A DNA stretch of 36,942 nt, taken from positions 1 through 36,942 of the forward strand of contig JAWLBS010000015.1 of the NCBI GenBank assembly GCA_041687575.1, read 5' to 3'. Below are positions 15,936-25,784 of the stretch, one piece after another; position 1 is the stretch's first letter, and the number at the start of each line of letters is the position of its first letter. Below the pieces are notes generated by a model. The model made no database searches and had not been told where the DNA came from. It saw only the letters and a list, made by a program, of their open reading frames with translations. The position numbers and the translations under genes were made by a program. The DNA is from JANYLN01 sp041687575. Its GTDB lineage: Bacteria; Planctomycetota; Phycisphaerae; UBA1845; JANYLN01.

Positions 15936-18900
15936 CGCGCAAGGATTTCGAGCATATCCAGGATTTCAATGCGCACTTGGTCGGCAGTGCGGCGGTCAAT
16001 CTGTCGAGTCCAGGCGAATTTCTGTTCTGGCCAGAACCAGTCACCGGGGGCCTCAAGGACGCGATTGGTAGCAGCGTTCAGCAATATCTCGGCTTCTGCG
16101 ACCTCGGGGGGCGGATTGCCGTCTGCCTTGAGCGTCGCTATCTGATTGCTCAGCATCAAGAGGTACTCGTAATCCTCTACTCCTTCCCGAATGGCCTCCA
16201 TATGCTTGCCTGCAGTAACGGTGGTATCGTCCAGAAACAGTGGACTATAGTTCCACTTGGCCAGGTATTCGTTCCAGGACGAAGCCGCTTCGCTATCGCC
16301 TGTGACGTGACCATTGTCCCGGAAGGACCAGTAGAACATGGCTGTAGCCCCTTCGGCCCAGCAGGTCCACGCCTGCAGGCGGTGGTAGGAGTAAGGGTCC
16401 AGCCACTGGGAAGGTCCGAGGCACGAGTAGAAGTGAAGGGGCTTGCCCGCATCGCGCTGCTGACGATGGACGGCTCGCCACGCCGGCGTCGTCATGAAAG
16501 TCACGCGGTTTGGGCACAGGACGTCCACGACGTCAAAGATGTCCTGAACGTGCTGCTGCAGATGAGGCGGGTCGCTATTCGGTACGTACGGAGACGGAAG
16601 TATCTGGGTTTGCCAGACCTGGGCCCCGGTTCCAGCCGCCCGAATGGCGCTGCCCCAGGCCGTGATCCGCTCGTACTCCTTAGGCTCATCCGGTTCGTCC
16701 GCGATTAACAGTGCGATCTGGTTCGGGTCCATCCCCAGACTCTGCCAGTGGTCCGCCCAGTCCCGAATCCATTGACCAATTGCTGCGTCGAACTGCGGGC
16801 TGCCGGCCGGGTACCCGTCGAACGTGGCACCCGTGTCCATCATGTGGATGTAGTACTTGCGAGCGACGGGCAAAGCAGGGCGATCCGTCTGATCCTGCCA
16901 ACGCGCAACCCACCCGTCGAAGAGTCTGTAGTAATCCTGGCGTTGCATAGGGTCGGTTGGCACCGGCTTTGGCCACATGGAGTGAGCCGTTCCCCACGGC
17001 GCATCGACATAGTGGCTGCGCAGGTGCGCAACGAACTGATCGCGATTGTGTAGGGTTAACCCCAGGGATTCCTCCATGTCGGTGTTGTCCCAGCCGCCGA
17101 GTGAAAGCGTCGGCTGGTCAGGGAATCGTAGTGAGGATATGCGCAAGCGCACGGGGAATGCGGCTGTTGCAGTCGTGTCTCCGGCGACAGAGATGATGCC
17201 ATTGTAGATTCCTGCCGCCACGTCTGTCGGATGAAACGTCAGCCAGACCTGGGTCGTCATGCCTGCGGGAACCCGCACTGCCAGAGCCCCGTCCTGGGGA
17301 ATTGCCTTGGGCAACGCGGCGGCCACGGGCACGCCCCGCTGCGTATCGGTCCAAGGGACTGCGTGTACCGTGATGTAGTTCGGGTTGGTTCCGCCGGGGA
17401 GGTCGTGGATCCTCAAAGTGACTGTCAGATCCGAGTCCGTGGCGTTGCTGAGGTTGAAGGCGTCAGCTCGGTATTCGTTTTGCATCAGGGTTACGTCGAT
17501 GCTGGGCAAGCTGATTCCGGGGGCCTCGTGCACGCTGATCGAGTCCCACCGGGGGGTCTGCCATGCAACCAGTCCCTCGTCTCTCCGTGCCCGCCACAGA
17601 GCAGCCTGCGCGCGGAAGACCTGTCTGTGCAGACTATTGAGCGGCAGGATAGTGCGAAACTGAGTGGGGTCTCCCGCCTGCGGCCAATGCAGGGCCTCAG
17701 CTTCTGACTGCAAGGCAGCTCCATTTAATTGCACTGCTTGTTCAATGATCGCCCTCAAGTCCGCCTCCAGGTTAGCTTGTCCGGCAAAGGAGTCGGCCTG
17801 TTGCACCTCCGACAGAACGTTCTGGCAGTCCAGCACGATCCGGCGGATGATGCCGGAACGTACCTTATGGTTTTCGACGTAAGCGGCCAGATCCGTGACC
17901 GGAGTGCCGGCTAGTGGCGTATCAAGCAACGAGTCCTGGCCGCGGATGATTTCGATCTCGTCCACGAATATCTGGGGATAGTTGGCGACAACTATCCGCA
18001 CGTACCGGCCTTGCGTGGCGAGCCGATTCGTCTGGTAGCTATGGACGATCCTCGATCGCTCGTAGGAGGTCGTATAGGCGGGCAGGCCATATTCGGCGCT
18101 CAAGCTCGTCAGCTCGCCCGCGTGATAGTAACTGATGTTGTCATTGCTCGTTAAGATGCAAATCGCCAGCGGCCATTCCTGACCATCCACGCAGGCAATT
18201 GTGCTGAAGGAGGCCCCTTGGATCGGCTGCACATATCCCAAGTCGATCGTGATGGCTACCCATGCCCGCTTGCGATTTGCTTTCCAACCCACCCACGCCG
18301 TGTCGTTGGTGAACAATCTGCTGGCTTGGAGGCCATCGGTCAGCTGGGTCTGATCCCCTGCGTCTGTGCAGAAAGGGAAAGTGGGAGGCATGTCCCAGGT
18401 ATATGGGCAGCCGAGGGCGATGTTGTCGCCGACCTGTCCCGGAGCTCGGCTGCTGCCGATCGGACTGCTGGTGTCGTCGCCACTGGGGAGCGTCGGGGCG
18501 GGGTCAACGGTGACAGGTGTTTCGGCAGTGGTCACGGTGCCCGTCTCGTCTATGGCGGTGAAGTAGAGCGTGGCGGAACCGGCGATCGTGGCCGTGATGA
18601 TTCCGCTCCAGACCCACTTGCCGTTTTTCATTGTCAGCCTCAGCTGTTGAGGACCCCCAAGGGCGGAAAGATCCAACGTCACCGATTGTACCACGCTGTC
18701 CGGAGAGTGGGCAGTGCAGCTGATGGTCATGGCAGACGGCTGACCCTGAACCAGGTAGCTGTCAACGATAATACTGTCGATGGTGAACAGGGGTTCATTG
18801 CCGCCGGAGGACGAATTCTCCTCGCCGGGGGAATCCGTGCCGTCCGCGGTGACCTGCTCGCCCATGACGATGGTGTCCAAGGGTGTATCCGTGGGCGAAC

Positions 18901-18979
18901 ACCCGGCAATCAGGATGGCCCCAAGGGCCAGCGTCATCGACGCCATGCCCTTACGAACGTGGAGGTGCGCGATCTTCAT
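15932..18979 (-). CDS. Large lipoprotein with discoidin-like and DUF4091 (GH123-related) domains
   Basis: 1015 residues. A lipoprotein signal ends in the lipobox LIAGC with Cys27, so the mature protein is membrane-anchored outside the cytoplasm. Then follow an Ig-like beta region (about 60-160) and an F5/8C (discoidin-like) beta-sandwich (about 185-350) with WVGWKANRKRAWVAITIDLG and YVRIVVANYPQIFVDEIEI. The C-terminal TIM-barrel-like DUF4091 domain carries ALLIADEPDEP (Asp761-Glu762, the acid pair position of the related GH123 family), and ends in the family signature REGVEDYEYLLML. It probably cleaves or binds a glycan containing N-acetylhexosamine. Its place inside the polysaccharide locus suggests the locus's own product as substrate, which is inference. 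AGGAG precedes the ATG by 9 bases. Confidence 0.8.
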   Translation of the reverse strand: MKIAHLHVRKGMASMTLALGAILIAGCSPTDTPLDTIVMGEQVTADGTDSPGEENSSSGGNEPLFTIDSIIVDSYLVQGQPSAMTISCTAHSPDSVVQSVTLDLSALGGPQQLRLTMKNGKWVWSGIITATIAGSATLYFTAIDETGTVTTAETPVTVDPAPTLPSGDDTSSPIGSSRAPGQVGDNIALGCPYTWDMPPTFPFCTDAGDQTQLTDGLQASRLFTNDTAWVGWKANRKRAWVAITIDLGYVQPIQGASFSTIACVDGQEWPLAICILTSNDNISYYHAGELTSLSAEYGLPAYTTSYERSRIVHSYQTNRLATQGRYVRIVVANYPQIFVDEIEIIRGQDSLLDTPLAGTPVTDLAAYVENHKVRSGIIRRIVLDCQNVLSEVQQADSFAGQANLEADLRAIIEQAVQLNGAALQSEAEALHWPQAGDPTQFRTILPLNSLHRQVFRAQAALWRARRDEGLVAWQTPRWDSISVHEAPGISLPSIDVTLMQNEYRADAFNLSNATDSDLTVTLRIHDLPGGTNPNYITVHAVPWTDTQRGVPVAAALPKAIPQDGALAVRVPAGMTTQVWLTFHPTDVAAGIYNGIISVAGDTTATAAFPVRLRISSLRFPDQPTLSLGGWDNTDMEESLGLTLHNRDQFVAHLRSHYVDAPWGTAHSMWPKPVPTDPMQRQDYYRLFDGWVARWQDQTDRPALPVARKYYIHMMDTGATFDGYPAGSPQFDAAIGQWIRDWADHWQSLGMDPNQIALLIADEPDEPKEYERITAWGSAIRAAGTGAQVWQTQILPSPYVPNSDPPHLQQHVQDIFDVVDVLCPNRVTFMTTPAWRAVHRQQRDAGKPLHFYSCLGPSQWLDPYSYHRLQAWTCWAEGATAMFYWSFRDNGHVTGDSEAASSWNEYLAKWNYSPLFLDDTTVTAGKHMEAIREGVEDYEYLLMLSNQIATLKADGNPPPEVAEAEILLNAATNRVLEAPGDWFWPEQKFAWTRQIDRRTADQVRIEILDMLEILAR

Positions 18980-19377
18980 ACGTCAGGAACTCCTGGTACT
19001 GACCCCTGTGAACGTACGATATATGGTAAACGAGGCAAGGCAGGCAGTGTGGGCGATATGGTTGGCGTCGAGATGGTCGTAGGGCTGTGGCGCGTGGACC
19101 TGGTGCCCAATACCGGCGCGAGGGTTCCCAGGCGGCTGCAGGGCCTTGGTCCGGTATTCGCTTGCGGCTGCGTCGGATTCTTGTTCTACTGGTCGCCACG
19201 CGAATCGGCATGCAAGCAGAGTGTGTGGGTCTCGCCCGTTGTGCACAATTGACGATGTGTCGGGGCGAAGTGCAGGAGTCACACCTGCCCGGTTCGGAAA
19301 TGCGTCGCTGATCGCCTGGTGCCCCGCAGTCAGCGTTCGTACATGAGGGCCCCGGGCATGCGGAAAGGACTGCTGTT
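18980..19377. other. Divergent intergenic stretch between lipoprotein and GT4 genes
   Basis: About 400 bases without a recognisable gene, holding the 5' leaders of both neighbours. In the lipoprotein leader the AGGAG ribosome site lies in a small inverted repeat, CAGG (18984-18987) with CCTG (18992-18995). An alternative outer pair is GTCAG (18982-18986) with CTGAC (18999-19003). No clear promoter is placed. Confidence 0.35.
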
Positions 19378-19383
19378 CTGAAA

Positions 19384-20598
19384 GTGCTGCTCGTATGCTA
19401 CGTGTTTCCCCCTGAGGCCGCGCCGGCTGGCGTGATGGTCTCCGAGTTGGCCGAGGATCTGGCCGCTCGGGGGCACGATGTGACTGTGCTGACGGGCTGG
19501 CCCAACCATCCGGCAGGGAAGCTTTTCCAGGGATTCCGGGCTCGCTGGCGATCGCTGGAGCGGGTTGGGAGTTATCGGCTGATGCGGGTGGCGCACTCGA
19601 TTCGGCCGAAGGCGTCGCCCTTGGCGCGGCTGTGGGTTTATCTGACCTTCGCCGCCAGCTCGCTTATCAACGGCGTGACGCTGGGCCGGCAGGATGCGGT
19701 GGTAAGCCTGTCCACGCCGCTGTTCGGCGTGTGGACGGCATGGCTGCTGGCGAGGCTCTGGCGGGGACGGTTCATCAACATTATCTTTGACCTGTGGCCC
19801 GAGGCGATCAGGAACTCCGGGCTCGTCGGCGACAGTGTTGTCTATCGACTGGTCCGGCGGATCGATACGCTGAATTGCCTCTGGAGCGACGAGATCACCT
19901 GCCTGGGCGAGGGGATGAAGGGCCATATCTGCGAGCGGGGCATTACGCCGCACAGGGTTCATGTGCTGCCGTTCTGGATGGACACGAACCGGATTCGTCC
20001 GCTGCCGCGAGAGAACGACTGGCGGCGCGAGCAGGGGATCGCCCCGGAGCGATTCGTGGCGCTGTTCGCCGGAACGGTCGGCTATGCCAGCGGTGCGGAG
20101 ATCCTGGCCGACGTGGCGGAAAGGCTGAAGGAGTATCCGCGGATCCTCCTGCTGGTCGTTGGAGAAGGGGTGGTGAAAGAGAAACTGGAGTCGATTGCCA
20201 GGCAGCGGCAGATCGAGAACATCCGGTTCCTGCCGTTCCAGCCGGAAGAGAAACTCGCCCAGATGCAGAGCACCGCGGATGTGGGGCTTGTGACGCTCCG
20301 GCCGGAATCGGGCATCAGCAGCGTGCCCAGCAAGGTGTTGGGGTACATGTCGGCCGGCCGGGGGGTCATCGCCGCCGCGCCGGAAGGGACCGATACGGCG
20401 AAGCTGATTCGCGAGGCGGACTGCGGTCTTGTCACCCCATCCGGGGATGCGGGCGCTCTTGCGGGCGCGATCGTTACCCTGTACCTGGATCGCGAGCGTT
20501 GCGGTTGTTGCGGCGAGCGCGCGAGACGTTACGTCGTGGATCACCTTTCACGGGCGGGGATCGTGGAGAAGTATGCCCGCTTGATCGAGGGTCGCTGA
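19384..20598 (+). CDS. Glycosyltransferase family 4, WbuB/WcaI-like
   Basis: A 404-residue GT4 enzyme. LLVCYVFPPEAAPAGVM at the start, VVSLSTPLFG, NIIFDLWPEAIRNSGL, FVALFAGTVGYASGAEI, LLLVVGEGVVKEKLE and SSVPSKVLGYMSAGRGVI follow the WbuB (putative L-fucosamine transferase) type. This fits a locus that makes fucose-type donors, but specificity is not proven. The given start is GTG 19384. A CTG at 19378 would add Met-Lys, matching the usual MKVLLV family start, and is better spaced (9 bases) from GGAAAGG at 19362-19368. It converges on the GNAT gene with a 9-base gap. Confidence 0.9.
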   Translation: MLLVCYVFPPEAAPAGVMVSELAEDLAARGHDVTVLTGWPNHPAGKLFQGFRARWRSLERVGSYRLMRVAHSIRPKASPLARLWVYLTFAASSLINGVTLGRQDAVVSLSTPLFGVWTAWLLARLWRGRFINIIFDLWPEAIRNSGLVGDSVVYRLVRRIDTLNCLWSDEITCLGEGMKGHICERGITPHRVHVLPFWMDTNRIRPLPRENDWRREQGIAPERFVALFAGTVGYASGAEILADVAERLKEYPRILLLVVGEGVVKEKLESIARQRQIENIRFLPFQPEEKLAQMQSTADVGLVTLRPESGISSVPSKVLGYMSAGRGVIAAAPEGTDTAKLIREADCGLVTPSGDAGALAGAIVTLYLDRERCGCCGERARRYVVDHLSRAGIVEKYARLIEGR

Positions 20599-20607
20599 AC
20601 GGCAACG

Positions 20608-21255
20608 TCAGGGCGCTTCGGCAGAAAAATCCCGCACGTAGCGGTTCATGGCCCGGCCCTCGGGCGTCTTGTAGGTCGTCTCGAGGGTCCAGCCGGTCTT
20701 GCGGTAGAACTGGTTCGTGCTTTCGTTGTCCTCGGCATCGGTGGTCAAGTAGGCTCCGGCGCTGCCTCGGCTGCGGACCTCGCTGAGCCACGCCTGAGTC
20801 AGCGCCTTGCCCAGTCCCAGCCCCTGTGCCTCGGGGGCGACCGCTATGGAACTCAGCAGGGATCGCGGCGGCCCTTCCGGCGCTTCGCCCCGATAGAACA
20901 CGGCGCGGAGCAACCGCTTTGCCGCGCTCGGCCGGCGAATTACCGCCGACGCGCTCGCCAAGCAGAAGGCCCACCAGCGTTTCTTGAGCAGACGTTTGAA
21001 ATAGCCGTTGGGATTCAGCGGGCCCGCCACCACTCCGAGAACCTTCCCGCTCGCGGCATCGGTGGCTACGAATCCCATGCCCATAGGGTCGGTGACGAAG
21101 GAGGCGTAGAACTGCTTGAGGAACCGGGGGCCCAGGAACGTCAGGAAGAAGTTCGGAAATGCCCGCATGTGGACACCCACGACCTGCGGGATGTGCTGCT
21201 TGTCGATCCTTGTGATCCGGTACTCCACTCGTGCTGCCTTAACGTCCGACGCCAT
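20608..21255 (-). CDS. GNAT-family N-acetyltransferase
   Basis: A 215-residue GNAT protein. The acetyl-CoA-binding core SSIAVAPEAQGLGLGKAL holds the QxxGxG motif, followed by a beta5/alpha4 region (AYLTTDAEDNESTNQFYRKTGW) typical of the fold. ATG 21255 is preferred, with GAAGGG 11 bases upstream; an in-frame GTG at 21264 is the alternative. It starts 15 bases after the wecB stop and is surely cotranscribed. A role in N-acetylating an amino sugar, perhaps the product of the DegT aminotransferase, is possible. The substrate is not visible in the sequence, and protein or small-molecule acetylation cannot be excluded. Confidence 0.8.
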   Translation of the reverse strand: MASDVKAARVEYRITRIDKQHIPQVVGVHMRAFPNFFLTFLGPRFLKQFYASFVTDPMGMGFVATDAASGKVLGVVAGPLNPNGYFKRLLKKRWWAFCLASASAVIRRPSAAKRLLRAVFYRGEAPEGPPRSLLSSIAVAPEAQGLGLGKALTQAWLSEVRSRGSAGAYLTTDAEDNESTNQFYRKTGWTLETTYKTPEGRAMNRYVRDFSAEAP

Positions 21256-21270
21256 TGTTTGCACTGCCCT

Positions 21271-22380
21271 TCAATGAGAAATCTGACCGTTCAACGTATC
21301 CACCAGTACCTCCGCAATCCGCTCGGCAGCCTGGCCGTCCCAGAGGGGGGGGACTTGCGGCGACCGGGCCTGGCCGGTGGCGACCTCACGCCAGGCGGCG
21401 AGGATCTTGTCCGGCTTCGTGCCGACCAGGCGGTTCGAGCCGACCTGGCACGTGATCGGCCGCTCGGTGTTTTCGCGCATCGTGATGCACGGGACCTTCA
21501 AAATCGTCGTCTCCTCCTGGATGCCGCCCGAGTCGGTCAGGACAACCTTGGCGCAGGACATCAGCTTCAAAAAGTCGAGGTAGCCGGCCGGGTCGATCAG
21601 GCGGAGGTTGCCCATGCCCTCCAGCCGCCCGCCCAGCGAGCCCTTGGCCAGGTTGTTGCGGGTCCGCGGGTGGATCGGAAAGACGATCGGCAGGTCCTTC
21701 TGGATGACCTCGAGGGCATCCAGCAGCCGGCCGAGCACGGCCGGGTCATCCACGTTGCTCGGGCGGTGCAGGGTCAGCACGGCATAGCCGCCGGCCTGCA
21801 AACCGAGGTCGCTCAGGATGGTGCTCTGGTCGGCCTTTTCGCGGTTTTTCAGGAGGGTGTCGATCATCACGTTGCCGACGAGGAAGACCTTGTCCTGGCT
21901 GACGCCCTCGCCCAGCAGGTTATCGACGCCGCTCTGTTCGGTGCAGAAGAGCATGTCGCTGATCGAGTCGGTGACGATGCGGTTGATCTCTTCGGGCATC
22001 GTCCGGTCGCCGCTGCGCAGGCCGGCCTCGACGTGGATGAGCTTCACGCCGAGTTTGACCGCGACCAGCCCGCACGCGACGGTGCTGGTCACGTCGCCGA
22101 CGACCAGCACGGCGTCGGGCTTGCGCTCGAGGACCACCGGCTCGAAGGCCTTCATGATCTCGGCGGTCTGCGTGGCGTGGCTGCCGCCGCTGACGTTCAG
22201 GTTCAGGTCGGGCTCGGGGATGCCGAGCTGCCGGAAGAACAGGTCGCTCATCCGCTCGTCGTAGTGCTGGCCGGTGTGGATGAGCATGGGCTCGATCTGG
22301 CTGTGCGCCTTGTAGGCCTCCATCAGCGGGGCGATCTTCATAAAGTTGGGCCGGGCGCCGACGACGTTTACGATTCGCAT
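21271..22380 (-). CDS. wecB: UDP-N-acetylglucosamine 2-epimerase (non-hydrolysing)
   Basis: Interconverts UDP-GlcNAc and UDP-ManNAc in the cytoplasm. The 369-residue length is typical. GARPNFMKIAPL at the N-terminus, VVGDVTSTVA, HVEAGLRSGDRTMPEEINR, IFP-type FPIHPRTRNN and LTDSGGIQEET with TMRENTERP are all characteristic. The usual T-H-R-x-E-N motif reads LHRPSN, so Glu is replaced by Ser while His and Asn stay. The ATG has AGGA 6 bases upstream. No UDP-ManNAc dehydrogenase (wecC) is adjacent, so ManNAc itself, or a fucosamine/quinovosamine pathway needing a 2-epimerase, is the likely destination. Confidence 0.93.
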   Translation of the reverse strand: MRIVNVVGARPNFMKIAPLMEAYKAHSQIEPMLIHTGQHYDERMSDLFFRQLGIPEPDLNLNVSGGSHATQTAEIMKAFEPVVLERKPDAVLVVGDVTSTVACGLVAVKLGVKLIHVEAGLRSGDRTMPEEINRIVTDSISDMLFCTEQSGVDNLLGEGVSQDKVFLVGNVMIDTLLKNREKADQSTILSDLGLQAGGYAVLTLHRPSNVDDPAVLGRLLDALEVIQKDLPIVFPIHPRTRNNLAKGSLGGRLEGMGNLRLIDPAGYLDFLKLMSCAKVVLTDSGGIQEETTILKVPCITMRENTERPITCQVGSNRLVGTKPDKILAAWREVATGQARSPQVPPLWDGQAAERIAEVLVDTLNGQISH

Positions 22381-22645
22381 GGGCTATCCTGACGTTTCGG
22401 TACGGTTGTGTGCGCTGCCCGGCCAAGTGCTCACGCAGCCGGGACGGGCATTCTAGTGCCTTCGTGTCGATGCTCCAAGGGCGGGGACAGGGCAGGAGGT
22501 GGCCGTGGCGGCCGGGTGCCATGGCCGCGCCGTTCGCGGCCATGGAATTATGCGGCCGAGCACTGAGCCTACACCTGATTTCATTGAGCCTCACAGCGAT
22601 CGGCACTGGGTGCAGGCTGCCTCCGTTACCTGGCGGCGTTTTCCA

Positions 22646-22658
22646 GGGGTCTGACCCC
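22646..22658. repeat. GGGGTCTGACCCC palindrome, copy 1
   Basis: Six-base arms around a single T. Identical to the copy 82 bases to the right. Possible roles are a dispersed repeat, a transcript hairpin or a protein-binding site. Confidence 0.6.
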
Positions 22659-22727
22659 GAGTCGCACGTTCCCCAGCGGAGTCAACGCCGGGATTTCGTG
22701 GCGGCTTAGATGCCTGTGCACGCGTAT

Positions 22728-22740
22728 GGGGTCTGACCCC
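22728..22740. repeat. GGGGTCTGACCCC palindrome, copy 2
   Basis: Exact duplicate of the palindrome at 22646-22658. The flanks differ, which argues against a simple recent duplication of a larger unit. Confidence 0.6.
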
Positions 22741-22828
22741 GTGGCGTTCGAGCTGCACGGCGGGATTTACCGCTCCCTCACGGTCGCGGCTCGTTGGCGC
22801 AGGACCTCGGAGCGTTTGCTCCAGGGGG

Positions 22829-24325
22829 TCAGGCCCCTTGGGGATCAACCGGCTCGAAGCCCAGCCCCAGCTGCTCGCTGAGCGAGAAGGCCCGCCAGGT
22901 CAGCCAGCGGACCGGCACGGGCATCGCCTCGGCGGCTTCCAGCTGCCACGGGTCGACGTCTTTGACGGCGATGGTGATGGACGCGAGGTCGCCCATTCGG
23001 CCGGACTGGGCCTGGCGGCACAGCCACAGGGCAAAGCCCAGCAGGTCCTGCGTGTCGCCGGCCGCGGCGATCAGGCCGACGTCCTGCTGGATCGTGCCGG
23101 CCACGCCGTGGCGGCTCCAGATATCGAAGAAGCCGCCGGCCTCGTCGTCCTGGCGGTGTTCGAGCAGGGCCCGCAGCACGTCTTCGCCGTCGCGAGGCAT
23201 GTCGTTTACGGGGACCAGCCGGGTAATCTCAACACTCTGGTCAACGTCCGTGCCCACCGCGGGGCCCGCGTCTGGCATCACGTCTTTTTCGGGCATCCGT
23301 GCACCTGTCTTTTCGGTCGGGCGTTTCGATTCGGTTTCGGGTCCGGGCGCCAGCGTCAGCCGCAGCTGCCCGATCGAGTCGAGCAGGTACCGCACGCCCT
23401 CGCAGCCGCCGTCGATCGGCATGAGCCGACCGGCATGGATGCGGACGTCGACCCTTTCGCGGGGAGAGCGCGGCTCGATGTCCAGGAACCGGCGGCACAT
23501 CTCGACGAGTCGCTCGCGGACCCAGGCCTGCTCGCGATCGTCACAGCCGAAGGGCAGCAGCACCACCTCCTCGGGCTTGCCGAAGCGGGCGATCAGGCCC
23601 TTGAGCGCCCCGTAGGCCGCCATCAGGCCGTCCGAGCCGGCACCGTAGGCCAGGCAGATCGCGTGCATGCCGCGGGTGCGGGGCCACAGGTCGTACTGGA
23701 AGACCCAGTCCGGCAGCAGCAATGCATCGCACGGGGAATACTCGATGTCGCCGGGCTCCGAGCCGCCGCCGTCGTGCGAGGGGGCGCCGCCGCAGCCGGT
23801 GAAACGGTGCAGGCACGCCAGGTCGGCCGGGCCGTAGAGCATCGCCACCTGCGAGCCCTCGCGGGCCAGCGCCTTGGCGAACTGCTCGGCGGCGGGACCG
23901 GCTAGCGGCCCCATATGGCCGGACAGGACGGCCACGACCCGGGCGCGGGTCAGCACCCGCTGGAGGGCGGCCATCTCCGGTGAGGCGGCGGGGCTGGCGG
24001 CGGCCTCGTCGCGGGGCGCCTGCGGTTCGGCCGACATGTCGGCGTCGGCCGGCGCACCGGGTGCGTCGGCGTGGCCGTGCTCGCCGCCCTGGACCTCGGT
24101 GGTCGGGTGGACGGTTGAAGGTCGATTGTCGGCGGCTTGCGCATCGGGCTCGAGCTGTCGCGTGTCCACCTGGCCCCGGCCGGTGCTGCTGCGGCCTTTG
24201 CCGTCGCCGGCGGGGCTGTTCCATCGCAGGTGGGAGTTATCCCGGCCGCGCAGACTGCCTGCGCCGGCGCCCGCGATGAACAGGTGCGCGATCTTCTCGA
24301 TGCCGCCAGGGCGGCTATCGGGCAT
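22829..24325 (-). CDS. MinD/FlhG-like pseudo-ATPase with disordered N-terminus
   Basis: 498 residues, function unknown. Residues 25-118 are a low-complexity Ala/Pro/Asp/Gln stretch. Residues 128-285 read like a MinD/FlhG Rossmann core: VVAVLSGHMGPLAG, AKALAREGSQVAMLYGP, CDALLLPDWVF (where MinD has the ID.PAG strand), DGLMAAYGALKGLIARFG and ERLVEMCRRFLDIEP. The K-G-G-x-G-K-T loop is replaced by SGHMGPLAG (135-143), so ATP hydrolysis is not expected. A second linker (about 320-370) leads to a C-terminal domain of unknown type. ATG 24325 directly follows the TAG of the upstream ParA-CBM48 gene, so the two are translationally coupled and probably work together. The stop lies in a GGGGCCTGACCCC-type hairpin. 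Confidence 0.65.
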   Translation of the reverse strand: MPDSRPGGIEKIAHLFIAGAGAGSLRGRDNSHLRWNSPAGDGKGRSSTGRGQVDTRQLEPDAQAADNRPSTVHPTTEVQGGEHGHADAPGAPADADMSAEPQAPRDEAAASPAASPEMAALQRVLTRARVVAVLSGHMGPLAGPAAEQFAKALAREGSQVAMLYGPADLACLHRFTGCGGAPSHDGGGSEPGDIEYSPCDALLLPDWVFQYDLWPRTRGMHAICLAYGAGSDGLMAAYGALKGLIARFGKPEEVVLLPFGCDDREQAWVRERLVEMCRRFLDIEPRSPRERVDVRIHAGRLMPIDGGCEGVRYLLDSIGQLRLTLAPGPETESKRPTEKTGARMPEKDVMPDAGPAVGTDVDQSVEITRLVPVNDMPRDGEDVLRALLEHRQDDEAGGFFDIWSRHGVAGTIQQDVGLIAAAGDTQDLLGFALWLCRQAQSGRMGDLASITIAVKDVDPWQLEAAEAMPVPVRWLTWRAFSLSEQLGLGFEPVDPQGA

Positions 24326-25573
<1,248 letters not shown>

Positions 25574-25718
25574 CCTTGTACCCTCGGCGCCCCCGACCGA
25601 AACACGGTCCAGTTGCTTCGTAACGCCGATCAGCCTTCCGTGGCCGAATCGGGTGGCGATTGACTCCGGCGCGACCATCGCCGGGCTCATGCCCTGTCCA
25701 TCGCTATCGGATGGTATC

Positions 25719-25764
25719 GCTGATAAACTTTAGGCTCTTATCGGACGAGATGCAGTTTATCAGC
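25719..25764. promoter_or_regulatory. Perfect 11-base inverted repeat flanking the predicted transcription start
   Basis: GCTGATAAACT (25719-25729) and AGTTTATCAGC (25754-25764) are exact reverse complements with a 24-base spacer. The right arm covers the predicted -10 of the leftward promoter and the left arm lies about 20 bases past the predicted start site. This is the layout of a repressor operator, and ParA-type proteins often autoregulate. The AT-rich arms stand out in GC-rich surroundings. Confidence 0.6.
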
Positions 25765-25784
25765 ATTAGGAACGCTATTTTCAA
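25756..25784 (-). promoter_or_regulatory. Predicted sigma-70-type promoter of the parA-CBM48 operon
   Basis: On the - strand TTGAAA (25784-25779) is followed after 17 bases by GATAAA (25761-25756). Five of six and four of six bases match the consensus at ideal spacing. The leader to the ATG at 25573 would be about 175 bases. Confidence 0.45.

Larger units (their letters stand above)
22381..22828. other. Repeat-bearing intergenic stretch upstream of wecB
   Basis: About 450 bases with no gene. It carries two exact copies of the palindrome GGGGTCTGACCCC (22646-22658 and 22728-22740). A degenerate third copy (GGGGTCAGGCCCC, 22825-22837) runs across the stop codon of the gene to the right. The leader of wecB lies at the left end. 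Confidence 0.5.

Noticed and set aside
25574..25690. ATG 25690 as start of the ParA-CBM48 protein
   Set aside because: The ParA fold begins exactly at Met 25573, which has GAGG at proper spacing; the extra 39 residues have no family counterpart. Not fully excluded.
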